Assembly (NCBI RefSeq): GCF_004054195.1
Contig: NZ_SBIW01000012.1
Coordinates: 394,828-458,827, forward strand
DNA: 64,000 nucleotides
Origin: Mucilaginibacter gilvus
GTDB lineage: Bacteria; Bacteroidota; Bacteroidia; Sphingobacteriales; Sphingobacteriaceae
Direction: 5' to 3'
Made by a program: the position numbers and the translations under genes. Numbering within the stretch: position 1 is the stretch's first letter; the number at the start of each line of letters is the position of its first letter. The notes under the pieces are model-generated. The model was not told the origin of the DNA, searched no databases, and was given only the letters and a program-made list of their open reading frames with translations. Shown piece after piece: positions 43,857-52,762 of this stretch.

Positions 43857-46077
43857 TTTTGAGGAAACCTTAATTAATTTAGATAGTCTGACTTCGTTAA
43901 ATTTTGATGAAAGCTTTGGCGCTGCACAACTTTGTTCATCCTTATTAAAAAGAGATGATGGAAAAGCCCGAATAATTATAATTAATGCTTTAAATAATTG
44001 GGCTAAATTTCACCCAGCTACTACGGAAATGTGGACCGATCTTGTGGAGGCCGCTGGTTTCTATCCTTATTTGGAAAAGAACCGTGATTGGATAACGATA
44101 AATAATCTGCCAGGGGAGATAAGAAAGGAAGTTCATTCTTCCTCAAATTTGGCATCCAAATATTTTCATGAAAAACAATATGAATTATTGAAGCTGCTTG
44201 AAGACGGTAAAAATGTGATTGTAAGTGCTCCAACCAGTTTTGGGAAAAGTCTTCTAATAGAGGAGATCATAGCAGCTAAAAGATTTAAGAATATTGTAAT
44301 TATTCAACCGACACTCGCACTACTGGATGAAACAAGAAAAAAGCTCTTGAAATATAAAGAGTTTTACAAATTGATTGTAAGAACGTCCCAAGAGCCAAGT
44401 CCTACTTTAGGAAATGTATTTTTATTTACGGCTGAAAGGGTTAATGAATATCCGCTATTTCCGAAAATTGAGTTTATTGTTATTGATGAATTTTATAAAC
44501 TTAGCGGCAATAGAGACGATGAACGATCCTCCTCATTAAATTGTGCTCTGTATTATTTACTTAAAACATTTTCACCTCAATTTTATCTTTTAGGGCCAAA
44601 TATTGATGCTATAAGTAGCGGTTTTGTTGAGCGCTTTAATGCTGTGTTTTTTAAAAGCGATTACTCATTAGTCGATTCAAAAAGCGTCGATGTTTACAAG
44701 ACATATTCAGAAGAATTCAACTCAAAAGGCAAAGTTAAAAATAAAGAAAAACGATTATTTGAACTGCTTTTAAAGCTAAAGAATGAGCAGAGTATTATTT
44801 ATTGCTCTTCACCGAACCGAGTGAGAAATTTGTCCAAATCGTTCGTAGAGTTTTTAAAAGAAAACAATGATACACCAACTGTGAAGAATTATCCTTTAAT
44901 ACAATGGGTTCAAAATAACGTTAGTAGAAGTTGGAGTTTACTGGACAATTTAAATTATGACATTGGCATTCACGACGGAGCGCTTCAAAAACATATTTGC
45001 ACATCAATCATAGACTATTTCAATTCTGGCGATTTAAAATTCCTTTTTTGTACCTCAACTATAATTGAAGGAGTCAACACAAGTGCAAAAAACATTATTT
45101 ATTTTGATGAAACTAAAGGGGGGAATCCAATCGATTTCTTCGATTACTCTAACATCAAAGGTCGTGCAGGAAGAATGATGGAGCACTATGTAGGAACGAT
45201 CTATAATTTTAATAAACCGCCCGTTAATAATACTATTCTGATCGACATTCCATTTTTTGTGCAAGAGCCTATTAGGGATGAATTACTGATTCAAATTGAT
45301 CATGAAGAAGTTTTAAATAAGGAAACAAAACAATACATAGATATTCAAAACATTCCACCAGGGGATAAGGAAGTGATCAAAAAAAACGGTGCTAAAGTTG
45401 ATGGTCAAAAATCAATCTTTGAGATTTTGAGACAAGATATAAAAACTAAATACCCATTAATAAATTGGACCGTGCCAGATTATGAACAATTACGTTATAT
45501 TTTAGAACTGGCTTGGGATCATCTTTTGATCGAAGGGGAAACAACAAGTCCGATGACTAAAGCAAAATTAGTAAACCGGACTTTTAATTATGGGTTGGAA
45601 AAAAATATAAACTCATTAATTACGTCCGATTTTAATTATAAGAGAGGACAGCTTAAACCAGCAAGTAAGAAAACTCCCAACGCTCCACGAGTTCCGAAAT
45701 ATGAAAACCTGAGTGATTCTGAATTAATGAATGAGTGTATTCAGGAAATATTCCAAATGATGAAGCATTGGTTCGAATATAAGGTGCCTAAATGGCTATC
45801 TGTTATAAATGAAATACAGAAGTTTATTTGTTCAGAAGAAGGGCTCATGCCAGGAAACTATAGGATATATGCCAATATGATAGAAAATGATTTCCTAAGA
45901 GACAATCTATCTATACTTGGAGAATATGGCGTTCCAAGTTCTGCTATAAGAAAATTAGAAAGACTAATACCCCGCGATATCCACGAAGACGATGTTATTA
46001 ACTATATTAAAAATAACAATTTGAATAACCTTCAGTCATTAATACTTTACGAGCAATATAAGTTACGAGATCTTTAA
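43849..46077 (+). CDS. hamB: Hachiman defence helicase HamB
   Basis: A 742-residue SF2 helicase. Walker A is SAPTSFGKS (about 126-134), Walker B is VIDEFY (about 211-216, DEFY instead of DExH), motif III-like LGPNID follows, and motif VI is IKGRAGRM in the C-terminal RecA domain. A long C-terminal region (about 500-742) of unknown fold follows, as in HamB proteins. It holds HamA and activates it on recognising foreign DNA. An Mrr-like nuclease gene follows 14 bp later. Confidence 0.9.
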   Translation: MPDFEETLINLDSLTSLNFDESFGAAQLCSSLLKRDDGKARIIIINALNNWAKFHPATTEMWTDLVEAAGFYPYLEKNRDWITINNLPGEIRKEVHSSSNLASKYFHEKQYELLKLLEDGKNVIVSAPTSFGKSLLIEEIIAAKRFKNIVIIQPTLALLDETRKKLLKYKEFYKLIVRTSQEPSPTLGNVFLFTAERVNEYPLFPKIEFIVIDEFYKLSGNRDDERSSSLNCALYYLLKTFSPQFYLLGPNIDAISSGFVERFNAVFFKSDYSLVDSKSVDVYKTYSEEFNSKGKVKNKEKRLFELLLKLKNEQSIIYCSSPNRVRNLSKSFVEFLKENNDTPTVKNYPLIQWVQNNVSRSWSLLDNLNYDIGIHDGALQKHICTSIIDYFNSGDLKFLFCTSTIIEGVNTSAKNIIYFDETKGGNPIDFFDYSNIKGRAGRMMEHYVGTIYNFNKPPVNNTILIDIPFFVQEPIRDELLIQIDHEEVLNKETKQYIDIQNIPPGDKEVIKKNGAKVDGQKSIFEILRQDIKTKYPLINWTVPDYEQLRYILELAWDHLLIEGETTSPMTKAKLVNRTFNYGLEKNINSLITSDFNYKRGQLKPASKKTPNAPRVPKYENLSDSELMNECIQEIFQMMKHWFEYKVPKWLSVINEIQKFICSEEGLMPGNYRIYANMIENDFLRDNLSILGEYGVPSSAIRKLERLIPRDIHEDDVINYIKNNNLNNLQSLILYEQYKLRDL

Positions 46078-46091
46078 TAATAAATAAATAA

Positions 46092-47009
46092 ATGATTTTC
46101 ACAGATGATGATATTGATTTTACCAAAATAGATTGGATACAATTTGAAGAGTTGTGTTATGATTTATTGGTGAAGTATCATTTTCATTCAATGGCATGGA
46201 GGCAAGGCGGAGCGGATAATGGCAGGGACATCGAAGCCAAAAGATATATAACAGATTCTATAGTAAGTCCTTATCAGGAACAATGGTTTGTAGAATGCAA
46301 ACGCTACAGTAATGGCCTTCCTTTAGAGCAAATTGTAGAGAAAGTTAACTGGGCCAGGGTGGAAAAAGCAGATCATTTTCTACTTATAGTAAGTTCCTAT
46401 ATCACTACAGCCACTCGCGAATGGCTTGATAAGGCGAAAAAAACGGAAGCATTTAAAATTCACGTAATAGAAGGCAAATTTTTAAAACAACAGCTACTAC
46501 TCTTCCCGAATATAATTGTAAAATACTTTGCAGACGATAATGTTAGATTAGTTCGAAGCTTATTAATGCATTGGGTGACACATCATATTTTACCTACTCC
46601 AAAAGCTCTTTTTGACCTTTACCAAAATTTAGATTTTAGCAAGTTAAATCATCAGGAACTCGGATTTATGTGGCATTCCTATGTTAAATCTGAAGAAGAG
46701 CTTGAACGTTATTGTGATGATAATAATCTAACGCCAATTAGTTGGGACGGCATAGTTCCGTTTGATTTTATAATTCCATTTCTCAAAGCAGCGCAAAACT
46801 GGGATTATCCTGTTATGAAACAAGATGAAAAGGAAAAATTTGGATTTATCAACGGCCTTGGTCAAGCATCAATGGAGCCTCAAAATAGTGACTTTTCTTA
46901 TTCTAATATTCATTATGAACTTCCAAATCGAGAAAGGGTTCAAGTTTGCCTTGTTAAAGAGAACAAAATACTTGAAGTGCGAATTGGAGTAGGTTTTAAA
47001 CCAATATAA
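46092..47009 (+). CDS. Mrr-like restriction endonuclease-fold protein
   Basis: A 305-residue protein with the Mrr catalytic domain in its first about 140 residues: FEELCYDLLVKY, RQGGADNGRDIEAKRY (catalytic Asp) and QEQWFVECKRYSN (Glu and Lys). Residues about 150-305 are a second domain of unknown fold. Such nucleases cut modified or foreign DNA. It follows hamB by 14 bp on the same strand, so it may be an added effector of the Hachiman unit; that link is inference. Confidence 0.82.
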   Translation: MIFTDDDIDFTKIDWIQFEELCYDLLVKYHFHSMAWRQGGADNGRDIEAKRYITDSIVSPYQEQWFVECKRYSNGLPLEQIVEKVNWARVEKADHFLLIVSSYITTATREWLDKAKKTEAFKIHVIEGKFLKQQLLLFPNIIVKYFADDNVRLVRSLLMHWVTHHILPTPKALFDLYQNLDFSKLNHQELGFMWHSYVKSEEELERYCDDNNLTPISWDGIVPFDFIIPFLKAAQNWDYPVMKQDEKEKFGFINGLGQASMEPQNSDFSYSNIHYELPNRERVQVCLVKENKILEVRIGVGFKPI

Positions 47010-47095
47010 TCATCATAGAATCGGCTTATTTATTTCTTCTTCCACTAAAAAGTAGTTGATTAAGAATATTTTATAATTTTAACAAATTATAAACA

Positions 47096-47120
47096 AGATT
47101 GCTAATATAGTTAGCAATCT
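47096..47120. promoter_or_regulatory. Inverted repeat before the four-gene operon
   Basis: AGATTGCTAA and TTAGCAATCT, perfect 10-base arms around TATAG, end 26 bp before the operon start. The weak promoter-like TATCTTTA lies at 47127-47134, so the repeat is placed for an operator of this operon. An alternative is a terminator of the Mrr gene, but it has few G/C bases and no T run. Confidence 0.55.
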
Positions 47121-47146
47121 AATCCTTATCTTTAACCCGTCACAAA

Positions 47147-48388
47147 ATGCCGAATTTTCGTTTCAGACTGCCAATCGATAGACAACTTACTGATGCGCAA
47201 AGATTAGCCTTAAACAATGACAATTCGATACTTATTTATGGAGGGCCGGGAAGCGGTAAAACTGTGGTAACGATTAATCGATTTTTAATACCTGTCAGAA
47301 ACAAAAAGGATGTAATGCTTTTTACATATAACAGAACGTTATTAGCTTCAATTAAAGGGTTACTGACCGAAAAGTCCGAAGAACTTTTTGGCACATTAGA
47401 TAATAACGCAATTAGGAATGTGATTAACAATAAAGTTGCGTCTTTTTATAAATGGTATGGATGGTTTCAACCAGATTATGATGACAAAAAGGTTGCTGAG
47501 GACTTTAATAACAAACTTAATCGACGAGGAGGATCAAAATTCACTGAAATATTTTTTGATGAAGCACAGGATCTTACATCCAGTGTTTTTGCAAATTCAT
47601 TTATTTTAGCAGATAAAGTATCTTGTGGTGCGGACAATGCTCAAAATTTACAAGGCAATTTCCCCCCGGATGAAGCTGTAGATATGATATTTGCAACTTT
47701 GAAAAAGCAATCTTACACAGAGTTGCAACAACTTGAAGCAAATTTCAGAAACACCAGGGAGATTTTTGAATTTGCGCGAGGTTTTGTTCCCGAAGATTCT
47801 AATGTTCAGGAATTAGATACTTCACAGTTAGATGCAGGGGAAAACCCTGAGATAATTACAGGTCTTAACAATGATCAACAAATGGATTACATTAGGCGTG
47901 TAATTGAAAGTAATGCTAATAATAATATCGGAATATTAGTAAATTACGCTAATCAGGTAACAGACATAAAGTTGTATTTAGAGAAGAATGGTTACTCATG
48001 TAAAGCCGATGCACCTGAAGATAAATCGTTCTCTTATTACTACTCTACTATGCCTCAGGCTGATGAACAGGTGATGTTTGATCAAATGAAAACGCCTTTT
48101 ATTGTGACTTATGATTCTTGTAAAGGCTTAGAGTTTGATATTGTTATAATGCCGTTCTTTAACGATGCACAAGCCGCATTAACAAAACCAAGAAAACGCC
48201 GGGATGGTGAGGAATGGGTAATTGAAAAAAATGCGGATGGCACAAATAAAATGTGGGCGACCATAAATCATTATTATGTTGGCGCAACAAGAGCAAAAAC
48301 AACACTTTATGTTTTATGTAATTTTAAGCCAGGAATATTGAATTTTTACAAACCAGTCGCACCAATTAATGATGATTTACCTTTTTAA
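47147..48388 (+). CDS. SF1 helicase, UvrD-like (gene 1 of an unnamed operon)
   Basis: A 413-residue compact SF1 helicase. Walker A is GGPGSGKT (about 32-39), Ia is FTYNRTLLASIK, Walker B is FFDEAQDL (about 136-143), motif IV/V is DSCKGLEFDIVIMP and motif VI is YVGATRAKTTLYVL. The 1B/2B domains found in full UvrD/Rep (about 700 residues) are largely missing, so it is a short single-domain-pair form. It is the first of four genes spaced by 10, -4 and 2 bp, so all are cotranscribed. The role within the set is unknown. Confidence 0.85.
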   Translation: MPNFRFRLPIDRQLTDAQRLALNNDNSILIYGGPGSGKTVVTINRFLIPVRNKKDVMLFTYNRTLLASIKGLLTEKSEELFGTLDNNAIRNVINNKVASFYKWYGWFQPDYDDKKVAEDFNNKLNRRGGSKFTEIFFDEAQDLTSSVFANSFILADKVSCGADNAQNLQGNFPPDEAVDMIFATLKKQSYTELQQLEANFRNTREIFEFARGFVPEDSNVQELDTSQLDAGENPEIITGLNNDQQMDYIRRVIESNANNNIGILVNYANQVTDIKLYLEKNGYSCKADAPEDKSFSYYYSTMPQADEQVMFDQMKTPFIVTYDSCKGLEFDIVIMPFFNDAQAALTKPRKRRDGEEWVIEKNADGTNKMWATINHYYVGATRAKTTLYVLCNFKPGILNFYKPVAPINDDLPF

Positions 48389-48398
48389 TATTTAACCA

Positions 48399-50330
48399 AT
48401 GGCAAAAAAGTCGAGCACCAAAGAAAAAGTACCTCAAAAGGGAGCATCGTTATCAGGATTTATGGCGACTGTTACTGGTAACCTTTTTGGAAATGAGGAT
48501 AATAAAGTAAATGATGATACCCAAATTGAAGCGGGTAGTGAATTAGATATGGTGGAAACGATTAAAAAAGAAATTCCTTTAGAAATTACGAACAATCAAG
48601 AACTGGTAAAAGAGAGTGAATTAAAAAACAATGAGAAATATTTTGAAACACCTAAAAAACCCTTATCAGAAAACGACATAAATAAGTATTCAGGCTATTC
48701 AAGGTACGATGGTCAACATAAGCATGATGGTAAAATAACCTATGGACAAAAACAGTATGTCAACACGCTTACTGCTTTTTTTGAAGTTCATATCGGGAAC
48801 GTATTGCAGTACTTTGGTGCTGGGGTTATTTACCCAACCAAGTATAGTTCGCAAAATGCTTTTTCGGACATTCAGGCCATTAACAGTGATTATTTAACGC
48901 TAAGCAATGGTAAGAGTAATACATTCAATGCAGATAATGTCCTTTTGAAATTGGACATCTCAAATGTAAAGGAATCGGACATATCCGATTTTAAAGATTA
49001 CAAATTAGTCAGTACTGCAATACCCATTAGCCGTATTATTAAGTTGTATGTTTCAAATGAAGGTGTTAAACAACGATTATTAGAAGAATCGCAACTTCGA
49101 GATGGCGGGATAATCCCGGAAGAGTTAATCACTGTCGGGCTACCTAACGAATTGCCGACAATATCTGTATCTCGGTCTATGCCAGGTACAGTAGACCTCA
49201 CAAATAATCTCGACCGATTTGATAAAATATTAGGGCTAATTGCAGGAACTAAAAATTATAATGTACTTACGTTGGGCAAGACGGATATTTATAAAAGCCT
49301 TTCTGACCATTTTTTTTATGCGATTCAGGCAATAGACCCATTATTTGCAAAAGAAATTGTAATCAGTTCCCAGCATTCCGAATTTTATAAGTGGCTATTT
49401 GCAAATGATGTCCCGAAGGATCGGGTATTACTGGGATGGCTCATCAATAGAATTTATGATGATTCAAATTTTACGGATAAGGATACTAAAGCATTTCGCC
49501 AATTGAGCTCCTCCTCTAAAGGGTTCATTCATGAAGAAAAATTAGTTGATCGCATTTTTTCTTTGTTGCAGAAGTCATTAGAAAGAAAGTCTGTTTTTAA
49601 GGAAATTTTGGAACTAGAGTCACAACAGAAATTTGCACTTTATTTGTTTGCATTTCTTAGAATATATGGCACAAAGACCAATCCGGAACTGCCCAGATTA
49701 GACATTTCAAAAAACCCTCCGGTGAAATTTGGTGAATATTCTTTCGCTGTATTAAATATGTTTTTTGGATATAAGCTTCTGAGAAACACTGAAGATCGGT
49801 TGACAAACATTTCAGAAGAATACTTTAAACTGAATAAAAGGATTCATAAACCTACAATCAAATTTGAATTGAATACAAAATTCGATTATTTGGTCATAGA
49901 TAAAGTTTTCAATTACGTGTTTGGAGAAATTAAGTCAGAATTAAATTTTGCACAATTCGATCATCTGTTTGATCAAAAAAATGAAACTCCCTCTTTTGGT
50001 GAAAACTTTAATTATAGCAGTACAATAATTCACGGCAAAAGTTACCAGCTATTAATAAAGGCAAATCCTCTTGATAGTATAATGCCACAGTTAATGCGAT
50101 TGCCAAATAATATTCCTCTACATTCTGAAATAGGCCTTTGTTGCTTACGGTTGAGATTAAAAACAAATCCGGCTATATTTTCAGGTGTGTTATATAACGA
50201 AGTTCCATTTAGAGAAATGGTTACATTTTCGAGAAGCGTGTTTATTGACGCTGTGAAAGATAACCGCGTTGAGGTTGAAGAACTTAAATTCCGGTTAAAA
50301 ATGGCTGAGAAGTATAAAGAGTTATTATGA
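48399..50330 (+). CDS. 643-aa protein of unknown function (gene 2 of operon)
   Basis: It starts MAKKSSTKEKVPQKGASLSG with a charged, low-complexity N terminus (about 1-95). It then has a globular part that begins YGQKQYVNTLTAFFEVHIGN. Segments such as SVSRSMPGTVDLTNNLDRF and RKSVFKEILELESQQKFALYLF look helical. No signal, membrane segment or enzyme motif is seen. I recognise no family. It overlaps gene 3 by 4 bp. The size and coupling suggest a core component of the operon. Confidence 0.75.
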   Translation: MAKKSSTKEKVPQKGASLSGFMATVTGNLFGNEDNKVNDDTQIEAGSELDMVETIKKEIPLEITNNQELVKESELKNNEKYFETPKKPLSENDINKYSGYSRYDGQHKHDGKITYGQKQYVNTLTAFFEVHIGNVLQYFGAGVIYPTKYSSQNAFSDIQAINSDYLTLSNGKSNTFNADNVLLKLDISNVKESDISDFKDYKLVSTAIPISRIIKLYVSNEGVKQRLLEESQLRDGGIIPEELITVGLPNELPTISVSRSMPGTVDLTNNLDRFDKILGLIAGTKNYNVLTLGKTDIYKSLSDHFFYAIQAIDPLFAKEIVISSQHSEFYKWLFANDVPKDRVLLGWLINRIYDDSNFTDKDTKAFRQLSSSSKGFIHEEKLVDRIFSLLQKSLERKSVFKEILELESQQKFALYLFAFLRIYGTKTNPELPRLDISKNPPVKFGEYSFAVLNMFFGYKLLRNTEDRLTNISEEYFKLNKRIHKPTIKFELNTKFDYLVIDKVFNYVFGEIKSELNFAQFDHLFDQKNETPSFGENFNYSSTIIHGKSYQLLIKANPLDSIMPQLMRLPNNIPLHSEIGLCCLRLRLKTNPAIFSGVLYNEVPFREMVTFSRSVFIDAVKDNRVEVEELKFRLKMAEKYKELL

Positions 50331-51745
50331 CAATTGAGGATCTTTATGAGGTAATCCTGAAATCTGATGCAGGTGAAATAGAAGAACTTGTCGATGAAAA
50401 TCGGTCCGAACTCAAATTGCTATTGAGTAATTTGACTGTTTCAACTGTAAACACCAACCTACTTATTGGGGCCTTAAGCCATATTAATCAATTTGATAGT
50501 GAAGTATTAAGACATCCTGCATATCAAATACTTTATATAAGTTTTGGCCTTTATTTTAAACAGGCGAATAAATCTGCATTTGTAACAACTTGCTATAATA
50601 AAATAGACGATTCTATATTAAAACAGCGATTATTTGCTTGGCTCCAGTATAAGAACTATACAAAACCAGCGTCTCATATTAATCGTTTTGGAGCGTATCT
50701 TGAAAAACTTTCAGAGGCGGTTTCCGATGGTCAAGAAGAATATTTTGATGAGATTTTAGTAGACCTTTTTAAATACTATACTGATTTTGCCCATGTGCCT
50801 GGATTTCAGGAGCAGTTTTTAGATGAGGACTTACTCGAACAGTTTGACATTCTTAAAGAATTCAATAGTAAAAAAGCAGCTTTAGAATATCAGCCTGAAA
50901 TTGAAATTGATACAGAACATGTTTATCAGCCAACAGTCTTTTCTAATGCATTATTTAATAGAAAATTTCTAACTTATCTTAGAAATCATGAAGATACGAT
51001 ATGGCACGATATCCTATTGGGTTACAGTAGCTATACCATAAGATCTAAGATAATTAATTTTGGACAAGGCCATTTTGACAATGAATATAATGAGTTGACA
51101 GCAGATCAAATTGTAAAATTATACTGCTTTTATAACATGCGAAAGCACTATTATTCGTCATTGTATTTATTTGAAAAAAGCACTTGGCTCAAAAGGTTCA
51201 TCAAGCAACCTGGAACAATTAAGTTTATAGACATTGGTTGCGGCCCTGCAACCTCAGCCATTGCATTCATTGACTATCTAATTTCATTAGGCATGGAAGT
51301 TGCTGAATTCGATTATATAGCAGTGGATTATTATAATTCGATGTTAAAAGGGGCCGCGGATATGATGGATAATGAATTGCATCAGCCCGTTAATGCCAGT
51401 ATTTATATCAATGAATTGAAACTCTTGGATTTGGATGTTTTAGAAGACGCGTCTTGTGTACTCATTAATACAAGTTATTTGTTTGCCAGTGATTCATTAA
51501 ATGAAAATGAGTTAGCTGAAAGCATTCAAAATATCTTAAAGATTCCGAACAAATGTCCCAAATTTTTATTTTTTCAGAACGTGATTGAACCGGAAAAAAA
51601 TGAGAAATACGAAAGGTTTAAAAATATTTTGCACGATCCTGAGTTAATATTTGAAGAGAACCGTGTTGTAAAGTATAATAATTATCGACATAGTACTTGG
51701 CCACCAACATCAGAAAGAGTTAGATTTGAAGTGATAAAGTTTTGA
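50327..51745 (+). CDS. Methyltransferase-like protein (gene 3 of operon)
   Basis: A 472-residue protein. The first about 290 residues are helical with no known motif. A Rossmann methyltransferase fold begins at about 299 with FIDIGCGPATSAIAF (SAM motif I), then FDYIAVDYYNSMLKGA (motif II-like) and LDLDVLEDASCVLINTSYLF. A catalytic motif such as NPPY is absent, so the target is unclear: nucleic acid, protein or a small molecule. The ATG overlaps the stop of gene 2 (ATGA). Confidence 0.75.
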   Translation: MTIEDLYEVILKSDAGEIEELVDENRSELKLLLSNLTVSTVNTNLLIGALSHINQFDSEVLRHPAYQILYISFGLYFKQANKSAFVTTCYNKIDDSILKQRLFAWLQYKNYTKPASHINRFGAYLEKLSEAVSDGQEEYFDEILVDLFKYYTDFAHVPGFQEQFLDEDLLEQFDILKEFNSKKAALEYQPEIEIDTEHVYQPTVFSNALFNRKFLTYLRNHEDTIWHDILLGYSSYTIRSKIINFGQGHFDNEYNELTADQIVKLYCFYNMRKHYYSSLYLFEKSTWLKRFIKQPGTIKFIDIGCGPATSAIAFIDYLISLGMEVAEFDYIAVDYYNSMLKGAADMMDNELHQPVNASIYINELKLLDLDVLEDASCVLINTSYLFASDSLNENELAESIQNILKIPNKCPKFLFFQNVIEPEKNEKYERFKNILHDPELIFEENRVVKYNNYRHSTWPPTSERVRFEVIKF

Positions 51746-51747
51746 CG

Positions 51748-52395
51748 ATGTACAATCTTTTTAACCAACCATCCGAAAAAGCATTAGATAATAAGCCTAA
51801 AACGCTAAATCTAACGCAGGATCTCATCAAAGTGAGAGGGTTAAAATATGTACCAGATTTTTTAAGTCGAGAGGATCACACTTACCTATGGCAAGAAATT
51901 AATAAGTCAACGTGGTTGGGTGATTTAAAACGGAGGGTTCAGCATTATGGTTGGAAGTATGATTACAAATCACGCGCAATAAATTATTCAATGTTTTTAG
52001 GTGAAATACCACCCTGGGCGAAGATTATAGCCAACCGTCTCTTTAATGAGGGATATATTTCGGAGTTGCCTGACCAATTGATTGTTAATGAATATGAACC
52101 AGGTCAAGGTATAGCAAACCATATCGATTGCGAACCATGTTTTGGGGACACTGTTATTTCGATAAGTTTAGGTTCCCCATGTGTCATGGATTTTATTAAT
52201 ATAAGAACCAAAGAAAAGGTTGATGCTCTTTTGGAACCAAGAAGTATGGTTGTTATAGCAGGCGAGTCTCGGAAAATATGGACTCATGGAATTACGGGGA
52301 GAAAGACTGATGTGTTTAATGGCCAAAGAATAGACCGCCGGTTACGAATTTCTTTAACCTTCAGAAAGGTAATTGTGAAATCCTGCCAAATATAA
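51748..52395 (+). CDS. AlkB-like 2-oxoglutarate/Fe(II) dioxygenase (gene 4 of operon)
   Basis: About 215 residues from ATG 51748; a TTG at 51742 overlapping the gene 3 stop is an alternative. AlkB hallmarks are in order: YVPDFLSREDHTYLW (fold entry), LPDQLIVNEYEPGQGIANHID with the HxD iron ligands, ISISLGSPCVMDF, WTHGI (second His) and RRLRISLTFR (2-oxoglutarate-binding Arg). AlkB proteins demethylate nucleic acids or proteins. An AlkB-like demethylase beside a methyltransferase-like gene is a striking pairing, but the substrate is unknown. Confidence 0.88.
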   Translation: MYNLFNQPSEKALDNKPKTLNLTQDLIKVRGLKYVPDFLSREDHTYLWQEINKSTWLGDLKRRVQHYGWKYDYKSRAINYSMFLGEIPPWAKIIANRLFNEGYISELPDQLIVNEYEPGQGIANHIDCEPCFGDTVISISLGSPCVMDFINIRTKEKVDALLEPRSMVVIAGESRKIWTHGITGRKTDVFNGQRIDRRLRISLTFRKVIVKSCQI

Positions 52396-52762
52396 CCCTA
52401 ATAGGCTTCTAATCTTGTTGAAGTTACCAGTTCAATACCAGGTTTACAGATAAAAACTTCCTTTAAAGCCAAGATTTTTCCGGTGTTTGTTATGCAGCTT
52501 TTCTTTGCGGAGAAAAGAATTTCATGCGCGGAATGGCCAGAACAAGGCTCATACGTGATGCCAACAGGTTTTTCGCAGTCCATGCTTTGTGAAAAATTGA
52601 GAGCATTAGGTACTAATTATATCGTAGCACGTATAAGGTGCATTATAAATTTTACCACAGATTTCCAAATCCTTGTCGCATTTGAAAATATTTAAATAGG
52701 AATTAAAACAAAAAGGCTGTATTTTTTTAATAAAATTGTATGAAATCAGATCACAAAATTGA
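52396..52762. other. Gene-free spacer between the four-gene operon and hsdM
   Basis: About 367 bp. Two short frames overlap here on opposite strands (52398-52583 and 52483-52695); neither has a convincing start or family resemblance. The hsdM promoter must lie in the right part. I see nothing else. Confidence 0.4.

Noticed and set aside
52398..52695. Two short opposite-strand frames between the four-gene operon and hsdM
   Set aside because: They overlap, have no conserved motif, and neither has a convincing start.
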